This document shows positions 1 through 5,266 of a stretch of 9,696 nt of DNA, one piece after another (the first letter of the stretch is position 1; each line of letters begins with the position of its first letter). The DNA is taken from positions 1 to 9,696 of the forward strand of contig CAMCHB010000036.1 in the NCBI GenBank assembly GCA_945874585.1, read 5' to 3'. This DNA comes from an uncultured Clostridium sp. (lineage in GTDB: Bacteria > Bacillota > Clostridia > TANB77 > CAG-508). The translations under genes and the position numbers were made by a program. The notes under the pieces were generated by a model. The model had not been told where the DNA came from. It saw only the letters and a program-made list of their open reading frames with translations, and did not search any database.

Positions 1-143
1 TCTTTCTCTTTTCGAGAATTTATCTTTTGTGATTTTTGATTCTTTTGTTTCTAAGATAAAATGAATTTATCTTTTCTTTGGTATTTTTTGTTTTTATCTT
101 TTGTAACTGTTTTCTTTGGTAAATTTATATAAACTTAAAAAAG
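1..143. repeat. AT-rich noncoding stretch with short direct repeats downstream of mraZ
   Basis: This stretch lies downstream of the mraZ stop and carries no supportable gene. On the plus strand GAATTTATCTTTT occurs at 16-28 and 63-75, TTTATCTTTTGT at 19-30 and 93-104, and TTTTCTTTGGTA at 72-83 and 110-121. An 8-bp inverted repeat (AAGATAAA, 5-base loop, TTTATCTT) sits at 53-73. The minus-strand frames hold no recognisable start of rsmH (mraW), the gene that usually follows mraZ. No GC-rich terminator is visible after mraZ. The repeats are seen directly; any function is unknown. Confidence 0.5.
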
Positions 144-575
144 TTATATACCTAATATGGTCATATTTTCTGCAATAAGATCTGCTGAAATGTTTTCACT
201 GCTATTGTATTTTTTCCATGCCTCACGATTCCAAATTTCAATTCTCGTTCCAACACCGATAATCACAACTTCTTTGTCCATTTGTGCATATTGACGTAAA
301 TTACTAGCAATCAAAAATCTACCTTGTTTGTCAATTTCACATTCAATGGCACCTGATAAAAAGAAACGTACAAAATCTCTTGCATTTTTATTTGTTAAAG
401 GAAGTGTTTTTAATTTTTCTTCGAAGTTAGCCCATTCTTTTTGGGAAAAGCCAAACAAGCAACCATCTAGCCCTTTGGTGACAATAAATTTCTCGCCCAT
501 ATCTTCTCTTAACTTAGCCGGCATGATCAATCTGCCTTTTGTATCGATTGAATGTTCATATTCACCAATAAGCAA
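144..575 (-). CDS. mraZ: Transcriptional regulator MraZ
   Basis: MraZ is a DNA-binding protein of the SpoVT/AbrB fold that normally heads the division and cell wall (dcw) cluster and controls its own promoter. At 143 residues this is the usual family length. Two tandem MraZ domains are visible, each with the diagnostic D-x-x-G-R signature: D11-TK-G14-R15 near the N-terminus and D82-KQ-G85-R86 in the second half. The start is TTG at 575-573. Only this start has a well-placed Shine-Dalgarno (GAGGTGA, 582-588, 6-base spacer), and the protein then begins with the family's typical GEYEHSIDTKGR. Upstream lie a sigma-A-like promoter and an array of MraZ boxes, which indicates autoregulation. No rsmH follows within the 143 bases left in the window, so either the gap is long or mraZ is separated from the cluster. 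Confidence 0.96.
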   Translation of the reverse strand: MLIGEYEHSIDTKGRLIMPAKLREDMGEKFIVTKGLDGCLFGFSQKEWANFEEKLKTLPLTNKNARDFVRFFLSGAIECEIDKQGRFLIASNLRQYAQMDKEVVIIGVGTRIEIWNREAWKKYNSSENISADLIAENMTILGI

Positions 576-581
576 AATGTT

Positions 582-628
582 TCACCTCGTTTCACTTTTT
601 CACCACTTTGTGCCACTTCTCTCCACTT
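582..628 (-). promoter_or_regulatory. MraZ operator: five direct repeats at 10-11 bp spacing
   Basis: Read on the minus strand, AAGTGG occurs at 628-623, 618-613 and 608-603, exactly 10 bp apart. AAGTGA follows at 597-592 (11 bp on) and AGGTGA at 587-582 (10 bp on). The helical-turn spacing puts all copies on one face of the DNA. MraZ proteins are known to bind short G-rich or AAAGTG-type direct repeats ahead of mraZ, so this is very probably the autoregulatory site. It lies downstream of the predicted -10, and its last repeat is also the mraZ Shine-Dalgarno. Confidence 0.85.
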
Positions 629-635
629 CAATTTG

Positions 636-664
636 ATTTTAATACATAAAAAAATTTTTTGCAA
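636..664 (-). promoter_or_regulatory. mraZ promoter, sigma-A type
   Basis: On the minus strand TTGCAA (664-659) and TAAAAT (641-636) are separated by exactly 17 bp, a good match to a housekeeping promoter. The predicted transcript start, near 629, sits at the edge of the first MraZ box, so bound MraZ would block initiation or early elongation. Runs of A upstream of the -35 could act as an UP element. Confidence 0.65.
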
Positions 665-667
665 TAC

Positions 668-707
668 TTTTTTTAAAATTTTTTACATTTTTTCTTTTCA
701 TTTTTTT
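668..707 (-). promoter_or_regulatory. Phased A-tracts upstream of the mraZ -35 (possible UP element or bent DNA)
   Basis: On the minus strand, A runs of 4 to 7 bases occupy 668-674, 679-684, 688-693, 695-698 and 701-707. The three nearest the -35 have centres about 9 to 10.5 bp apart. Phased A-tracts bend DNA, and A-rich sequence just upstream of a -35 can contact the RNA polymerase alpha subunit. The tracts are seen; the role is inferred. General AT-richness could also explain them. Confidence 0.35.
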
Positions 708-758
708 GAAAAATCTCTTATGTTAACGTTGTATGGTTAGTAGTTTTTCTTTATTATT

Positions 759-779
759 TGTTATACTTTTTCTAAAAGT
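759..779 (+). promoter_or_regulatory. Extended -10 promoter and overlapping dyad for the small regulator gene
   Basis: TG at 759-760, one base, then TATACT at 762-767 gives an extended -10 element. No convincing -35 lies 16-18 bp upstream, which extended -10 promoters tolerate. An inverted repeat, ACTTTT (765-770), 3 bases, AAAAGT (774-779), overlaps the -10 and the expected start point. That is where an autorepressor of the Xre type would commonly bind. Operator function is inferred. Confidence 0.5.
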
Positions 780-811
780 GGGCATTCTACTGATAAATGG
801 AGGGTGATGAG

Positions 812-1051
812 TTGACTGTTTCAGAAGCTGTTGTAGCAAAAATTTTAAATATTTGTGACGAAAAAAATATAACCATTAACAAATTATCTACGATATGCGG
901 TATTACCCAATCAACTTTAGATAATATTGTAAATGGTAATAGTAAAAATCCAAAATTATTAACCATTGTTCGTATTTGTGATGGTTTAAATATTTCTATG
1001 CATGACTTTTTTAGTGATCCTATTTTTCAAAACTTAGATCGCGAGGATTAG
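812..1051 (+). CDS. Small Xre/Cro-family helix-turn-helix regulator
   Basis: This encodes a 79-residue protein that is essentially one Cro/C1-type HTH domain. A recognition-type helix-turn-helix (TINKLSTICGITQSTLDNIV, residues 21-40) is followed by the NPKLLTIVRICDGLNIS segment typical of HTH_3 proteins, and there is no effector domain. The start is TTG at 812. A strong Shine-Dalgarno, GGAGG (799-803), lies 8 bases upstream. An in-frame ATG at 797 would add five residues, but its codons overlap that ribosome site, so it is less likely. The gene is divergent from mraZ and convergent with the sortase gene, and ends in a strong terminator. A dyad overlapping its promoter suggests autoregulation. 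The target genes are unknown; adjacency makes the mraZ intergenic region and the sortase gene the nearest candidates. Confidence 0.85.
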   Translation: MTVSEAVVAKILNICDEKNITINKLSTICGITQSTLDNIVNGNSKNPKLLTIVRICDGLNISMHDFFSDPIFQNLDRED

Positions 1052-1064
1052 TCAGAAAAAATGT

Positions 1065-1101
1065 AAAAAAACAGTTGATGAATTTCATCAACTGTTTTTT
1101 T
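1065..1101. terminator. Bidirectional Rho-independent terminator
   Basis: A perfect 11-bp stem (ACAGTTGATGA at 1071-1081 with TCATCAACTGT at 1085-1095) encloses a 3-base loop. It is flanked by six A on the left and six T on the right, so either strand gives a hairpin followed by a U-tract. It serves the convergent HTH regulator gene (plus) and sortase gene (minus). The sortase stop codon (1102-1100) overlaps its edge. Confidence 0.93.
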
Positions 1102-1918
1102 ATATTTCTACAGCTTTTACAATTACTCTATGTTTGTTATCATTGGTACAGGTAATCAATGTAACTTCTCGTTTTCCATGAACATCTGGATCTAAGCATC
1201 CTGTATCTTCTGGCACAACATTATATTTTTTGAATACTTTGTACTGCACCACTTTTCCGGTTGCATCGGTAATATAAATATCATCCCCATTTTCTAAGGT
1301 TGGTACTTTACTAAAAAATTTCTCATTGCGATAATTGTGACCAGCAATGCAGAAATTACCAATCGTATTCGGATCAGAGCCATGAAATTTGCAAGGTGAA
1401 ATTTTTAAAATAGCCGTATAATCCTGGTTACGTATATCAGCTGTAATTGGTTCAATCACAGGATATTTTACATTGATTTTGGGAATGTTGATAATAGCAT
1501 CGTAACGATACAAGGTTCCATCACTTGCTTTGTATACGGTGGAATCGATTTCATCCTTTGCTGTTATTTCATCTACATTGATACTCGTTTGCGTTTCATG
1601 ATATTGGAATGGGCCACTTTTATTGGTTGGGCCATCAATCGCAACAATGATAACATTATCGGTTGTTTTTTTTGCTTGGTTATCTTCTGAAACATTACCC
1701 AACTCCTGATCAATTTTGGATAAAACTTCTTTGGATACTTCTTCACTCTTTGACTTATCGTATTCTGCATATATGTAATAAGAAAACAGGCAACATACCA
1801 AAAAAATAGAAACAATAAATTCCCATTTATAAGTATTTTTTTTACGTTTAAACTCTGGTGTAATGAAAACTTTATCCGTAATTAAAATTTGATTCACAGA
1901 TGGTTGATTCTTTTTCAT
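1100..1918 (-). CDS. Membrane-anchored sortase (cysteine transpeptidase)
   Basis: Sortases cut surface proteins at a sorting signal and attach them to the cell wall or to other subunits. From the chosen start the protein has 272 residues: a basic cytoplasmic N-terminus (1-33), one transmembrane helix (about 34-51), a charged linker, and a C-terminal sortase domain (about 137-272). The catalytic triad is visible: His194 in AGHN, Cys257 in TLITCTND, and Arg264 in NKHRVIV. The start is ATG at 1918-1916, preceded by GGAGG with a 6-base spacer. An ATG 33 bases further upstream lacks such a site. Two extra cysteines (176, 190) lie before the catalytic His. No sorting-signal substrate or pilin gene is in the window, so the class and substrate are unknown. 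The gene has its own promoter within an inverted repeat and ends at the bidirectional terminator. Confidence 0.92.
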   Translation of the reverse strand: MKKNQPSVNQILITDKVFITPEFKRKKNTYKWEFIVSIFLVCCLFSYYIYAEYDKSKSEEVSKEVLSKIDQELGNVSEDNQAKKTTDNVIIVAIDGPTNKSGPFQYHETQTSINVDEITAKDEIDSTVYKASDGTLYRYDAIINIPKINVKYPVIEPITADIRNQDYTAILKISPCKFHGSDPNTIGNFCIAGHNYRNEKFFSKVPTLENGDDIYITDATGKVVQYKVFKKYNVVPEDTGCLDPDVHGKREVTLITCTNDNKHRVIVKAVEI

Positions 1919-1927
1919 GGCTTCCCT

Positions 1928-1981
1928 CCCTTTCTTTTGACATATATACATTTATTATATCATTTTTTCAAAAGAAAGGGA
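1928..1981. repeat. Perfect inverted repeat flanking the sortase promoter
   Basis: TCCCTTTCTTTTGA at 1927-1940 is the exact reverse complement of TCAAAAGAAAGGGA at 1968-1981, a 14-bp perfect dyad with a 27-bp interior. The interior holds the sortase -10, and the left arm contains most of the sortase Shine-Dalgarno. It could be a split operator. It could also be an RNA hairpin that hides the Shine-Dalgarno in read-through transcripts from the flavin reductase gene. It is not a typical terminator, as no U-tract follows on the minus strand. Confidence 0.75.
1954..1962 (-). promoter_or_regulatory. Extended -10 promoter of the sortase gene
   Basis: Minus-strand TG (1962-1961), one base, then TATAAT (1959-1954) is a perfect extended -10. 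A weak -35 (TTCCCT, 1982-1977) lies 17 bp upstream. Transcription would start near 1947, about 29 bases before the sortase ATG. The promoter is centred within the 14-bp inverted repeat. Confidence 0.7.
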
Positions 1982-1982
1982 A

Positions 1983-2540
1983 TCACTTTTTTGAAATACA
2001 AATGCCTCTTTTCGCAACTACCTGATCTGAACGAATATAATTGGTTCCCAAATAGGCTAGTAAATCAGCCTTTACAAAATCTAGCTGATTTTTCTCGTTT
2101 AGTAAATTTTCTTCCACCTTTAAACCAACTACCTTCGCTAAGAACATATGATGACTGCCCAATGCTTTTTCTTCCATTACTTTGCATTCCAATTGAATTG
2201 GACATTCTTGAATACCAAATGCTTTTACATGTTTGCACTTTTCTTTTGTAAAATGCATTTTTTTCCATTTGTCTTCTTGTCTTCCAGACTTGGTTCCACA
2301 ATAATCGGTTTCATACGCCATATCCTTGGTTGGTATATTCAAAACAAATTCTTTTGATTTTTGAATAATTTCATAAGAATAACGGGTTGGTCTTAAAGAT
2401 ATATACACCAAAAGTGGATCAGAGCTTACAATTCCTGTCCAAGCAACGGTAGTAATATTGTCCTTTCCGTCAGCATGACAAGAAGCCATAACAACTGGAA
2501 CCGGTGCCAATGCTGGCATTACGTCAATTTCTTTTTTCAT
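1983..2540 (-). CDS. Flavin reductase-like FMN-binding protein
   Basis: This 185-residue protein belongs to the flavin reductase-like (FMN-binding split barrel) family, whose members bind FMN and include NAD(P)H:flavin oxidoreductases and flavoredoxins. Supporting segments are the N-terminal PALAPVPVVMAS, the NITTVAWTGIVSSDPLLVYISLRPTRYSYE stretch (a core of the flavin-binding fold, about residues 27-56), KEFVLNIPT, the GTKSGR loop, ECPIQLECKV and GSHHMFLAKVVGL. The start is ATG at 2540-2538, with AAGGGTGA just upstream; a GTG three codons earlier lies inside that ribosome site and is less likely. It begins about 40 bp after the rnr stop on the same strand, with no clear promoter in the gap, so it is probably the last gene of the mfd-trmH-rnr transcript. 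The electron donor and physiological partner cannot be told from sequence. Confidence 0.87.
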   Translation of the reverse strand: MKKEIDVMPALAPVPVVMASCHADGKDNITTVAWTGIVSSDPLLVYISLRPTRYSYEIIQKSKEFVLNIPTKDMAYETDYCGTKSGRQEDKWKKMHFTKEKCKHVKAFGIQECPIQLECKVMEEKALGSHHMFLAKVVGLKVEENLLNEKNQLDFVKADLLAYLGTNYIRSDQVVAKRGICISKK

Positions 2541-2581
2541 TCTATTCACCCTTCTTTCTATTTTATCTCTCTATTTTATTC

Positions 2582-4462
2582 TTATGGGTTAACTTTCTTT
2601 CCTTTTTGACTTGTTTTTTCTGTATTGATCCACTCAAAAGAAACTCTTCTTAAATTTTTACTTGCTTCGATTGCTTTTACCGTCACTTTATCTCCGATAT
2701 GAAAAACTCTTTTTGTTTTTTTGCCAATCAATTGGTGATGATCTTCGTCATAATCGTAGTAATCCTCTCCCATATTTTCAAAACGGATCAATCCCTCAAT
2801 TGTGTTTGGTAATTCCACAAACATGCCGAAAGAAGTAATACTGCTAACCACCGCTTCATACTGTTCTCCAATATGATCTTCCATATATTCTGCCATCTTC
2901 ATATTTTGTGCTTCTCTTTCTGCATTTTGAGCCAAACGCTCTCTTTGAGAAGAACGTTCTGCATCTCTTTCAGCTTGTTTTCGATACTTGTTAAGTGCTT
3001 TTGGTGTTAAAATTTCCTTTGCATTTCTTGCCAAATACTTCGAAATAATGCGATGAATAAATAAATCTGGATAACGTCGTATTGGTGAAGTAAAATGACA
3101 ATAGTATTGACTGGCAATTCCAAAATGGCCCTTGTTTTCTGGTTCATATTTAGCAAGTCGTAAGGTACGCAAAATCAATTTTGAAATTAGTTTTTCCTCA
3201 TTTTTTCCTTTGATCTCTTGCAAAATTTTTGCAAATTCCAAAGGTGTAACCTTATCATCTTGGACAGCGATATGATAGCCAAAATCATATAACGTTTTGT
3301 TCAATTCCTCCACTTTTTCTAAATCTGGCATTTCATGCACACGATAAATAAAAGGAGCATGATATTGACAAAATGTCTCTGCAATTTCTTCATTGGCTGT
3401 TAGCATAAATTGTTCGATAATCTCATTAGCAAAACTGGTTTCGTATGGTTTTATTTCAATTGGTTTTCCTTTTTCATCTAAAAGAATCTTCGTTTCAGGT
3501 AAATCTAAATTAAGATATCCTTCTGAAATTCTTCGTTTTTTTAGAATATGTGCCAATTGTTCCATGTTTTTAAAATCATCCACATATGGCTCATAGCGTT
3601 TTAAAACAGCCTTATCTTTGCCATCTAATATAGCTTGTACCGACGTATAAGACATTCTTTCTGTGACACGAATTAACCCCTTATAAATTCTAGATTTTGT
3701 TACTTTTCCATTTTTGTCAATCTCCATTATAATGGAAATGGTAAAACGGTCTTCGCCTGCATTTAAGCTACAAATTCCATTGGATAACTCAAATGGTAAC
3801 ATGGGAATTACACGATCTAACATATAAACACTGGTTCCTCTTAAAAGAGCCTCTTTGTCCAAAGCAGACCCCTCTGGTACATAATAGCTAACATCTGCAA
3901 TATGAACCCCTAATGTAAAAGTTCCATCTTCGTGTTTTTTTATAGATATCGCATCATCTAAATCTTTTGCATCTTCCCCATCAATCGTGAAAATATCAAA
4001 ATCGCGAAAATCTTTACGATTTGGAATATCTTTTTTATCCACTTTTGGTTGGATTCGGCTAACCTCTTTTTTGACCTCTTTTGGAAATTCTTCTGGAAGT
4101 TCAAACTCTTTTATGATACAAAGCATATCAATCCCCAGATCATCCTGATTGCCGATTACTTCTAATATTTTTCCCTCTGTTTTACGGTCTTTGGTTGCAC
4201 TTTTAGTAATTTCCACTAAAACCTTTTGTCCGTTCCTAGCACCAGCTGTATTCTTTTTTGAAATAAAAATATCCGTATCTACCTTTTTGCCATCTGGTAC
4301 AACAAACCCAAAATTTCGACTTTTTTCAAAAGTACCAACGATAACTTTTCTTTCTTCTCCATTCATCTCTTTTGGAGCCATTTTTTTCTCATGGCTAACC
4401 ACTCTTTTTTTGTTTTTATTTTTATGAGAATAAAATTTTACTTTTTTATTTCTTCTTTTCAT
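2582..4462 (-). CDS. rnr: Ribonuclease R (RNB-family 3'-5' exoribonuclease), short form
   Basis: RNase R degrades structured RNA from the 3' end hydrolytically, in mRNA decay, rRNA quality control and tmRNA-linked turnover. The protein has 626 residues: a basic tail (1-35), one cold-shock domain (about 38-88), the RNB catalytic domain (about 147-475) and an S1 domain (about 533-610), ending in a short Lys-rich tail. The metal-binding aspartates appear in DGEDAKDLDDA as D161, D167, D169 and D170, and the conserved HFTSPIRRYPDL follows at 456-467. Typical RNase R proteins (about 780-810 residues) also carry an N-terminal winged helix and another cold-shock domain; both are missing here. The start ATG overlaps the upstream methyltransferase stop by 17 bases, which implies translational coupling, and an AAAGG lies 9 bases ahead. 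Confidence 0.95.
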   Translation of the reverse strand: MKRRNKKVKFYSHKNKNKKRVVSHEKKMAPKEMNGEERKVIVGTFEKSRNFGFVVPDGKKVDTDIFISKKNTAGARNGQKVLVEITKSATKDRKTEGKILEVIGNQDDLGIDMLCIIKEFELPEEFPKEVKKEVSRIQPKVDKKDIPNRKDFRDFDIFTIDGEDAKDLDDAISIKKHEDGTFTLGVHIADVSYYVPEGSALDKEALLRGTSVYMLDRVIPMLPFELSNGICSLNAGEDRFTISIIMEIDKNGKVTKSRIYKGLIRVTERMSYTSVQAILDGKDKAVLKRYEPYVDDFKNMEQLAHILKKRRISEGYLNLDLPETKILLDEKGKPIEIKPYETSFANEIIEQFMLTANEEIAETFCQYHAPFIYRVHEMPDLEKVEELNKTLYDFGYHIAVQDDKVTPLEFAKILQEIKGKNEEKLISKLILRTLRLAKYEPENKGHFGIASQYYCHFTSPIRRYPDLFIHRIISKYLARNAKEILTPKALNKYRKQAERDAERSSQRERLAQNAEREAQNMKMAEYMEDHIGEQYEAVVSSITSFGMFVELPNTIEGLIRFENMGEDYYDYDEDHHQLIGKKTKRVFHIGDKVTVKAIEASKNLRRVSFEWINTEKTSQKGKKVNP

Positions 4463-5253
4463 AGGCTTCTACCTTTCTTCTTACACATTCATATAAAATT
4501 ACACCAGTTGCTACCGATGCATTTAAGCTCTCAGTTTTTCCAAGCATCGGAATTTTCACCTTCTGGTCTGCCATTTTCAAAATATCATGAGATACTCCAT
4601 TGGCTTCGTTTCCAATCACAATTGTTTTTTTCCCTTCTGTCATTTGATAAATTGTATGTTTTGTCTTTAAGTCAGTAGCTACTATCTGATAATTTTGATT
4701 TTTTAAGTCTTGCAATGTTTTTTGTAAATCTGGACATTCGATGACATTAACACGGAAGATTGCTCCCATCGTAGAACGAATTACCTTTGGATTATAAACA
4801 TCAGCACATCCTTTTGACAACAGAATCTGTTTCATTCCAACACTATCGGCTGTTCGAATGATGGTTCCTATATTACCCGGATCTTGAATTCCATCTAGCA
4901 CTAGCACAACATCTTCTTGGTAAGAAATTTCTTCTTGTTTGGATTTCTTTTCTACCACAGCCAAAATTCCCTGTGGATTGGTAACGTCGGTTAGTGACTT
5001 AAACACTGGTGCACTTACATACAAGCAATCATTTCGTGCAATATCATACACGTATTGATGATCCATGCTTGTTTGCTCCAAAGCTTCTTCACAAATCACA
5101 ATGGTATGAATTTTTGCCCCTTCTTGTATTGCCTCTTTTACCATTTTTACACCCTCTACCATATAGGTGCCGTGTTTGATCACGTTGTTTCTTGTCTTTC
5201 AATTTTCGAATTTCTTTTATCGTAGCATTTTCTTTACTTGTAATTACTTCCAT
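4446..5253 (-). CDS. TrmH/SpoU-family RNA 2'-O-methyltransferase, frameshifted near its N-terminus
   Basis: TrmH/SpoU enzymes transfer a methyl group from S-adenosylmethionine to a ribose 2'-OH in tRNA or rRNA, using a knotted SPOUT fold. The three family motifs are intact: LVLDGIQDPGNIGTIIRTAD (catalytic-type Asn and Arg), IVIGNEANGVS, and IPMLGKTESLNASVATGVIL. A substrate-binding domain precedes them (from TYMVEGVKMVKEA). The true start is ATG at 5253-5251: AGGAG (5262-5266) lies 8 bases upstream, overlapping the mfd stop, and the encoded MEVITSKENATIKEIRKLKD is family-typical. After codon 25 (ending at 5179) one extra base, at or next to 5178, shifts the frame. Removing it gives ...QRD-KHGTYMVEG... 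and a 268-residue protein, a normal length. As written, translation from this ATG stops after 54 codons. A GTG at 5183 opens the downstream frame but lacks a ribosome site. Exact substrate unknown. Confidence 0.85.
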
Positions 5254-5261
5254 GCCTTTCT

Positions 5262-5266
5262 CTCCT
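5262..5266 (-). promoter_or_regulatory. Shine-Dalgarno of the trmH-like gene, overlapping the mfd stop
   Basis: Minus-strand AGGAG begins inside the mfd TAG stop (5267-5265) and lies 8 bases before ATG 5253-5251. It fixes the original start of the methyltransferase gene and implies translational coupling to mfd. It also shows that the downstream open frame from GTG 5183 is not the original start. Confidence 0.85.

Noticed and set aside
53..73. AT-rich 8-bp inverted repeat as an mraZ terminator
   Set aside because: The stem has only one G-C pair and no U-tract follows on the minus strand; it is too weak to call.
61..132. Plus-strand 23-codon hydrophobic frame (ATG AAT TTA ... ending TAA)
   Set aside because: The hydrophobic composition simply reflects T-rich DNA. 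There is no convincing Shine-Dalgarno and the frame consists of the local direct repeats.
1573..1815. Open frame overlapping the sortase gene in another minus-strand frame
   Set aside because: It lies entirely within the sortase gene, has no ribosome site and resembles no family.
2557..2579. Tandem 13-bp repeat with TCTATTTTAT twice, before the flavin reductase gene
   Set aside because: Only two AT-rich copies; possible -10-like TAAAAT sequences on the minus strand lack a -35 or TG extension, so no promoter is called.
5181..5183. GTG as the genuine start of the trmH-like gene
   Set aside because: It has no Shine-Dalgarno, and the upstream ATG at 5253 has a strong one plus a family-typical N-terminus. 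The GTG frame is better explained by the one-base shift.
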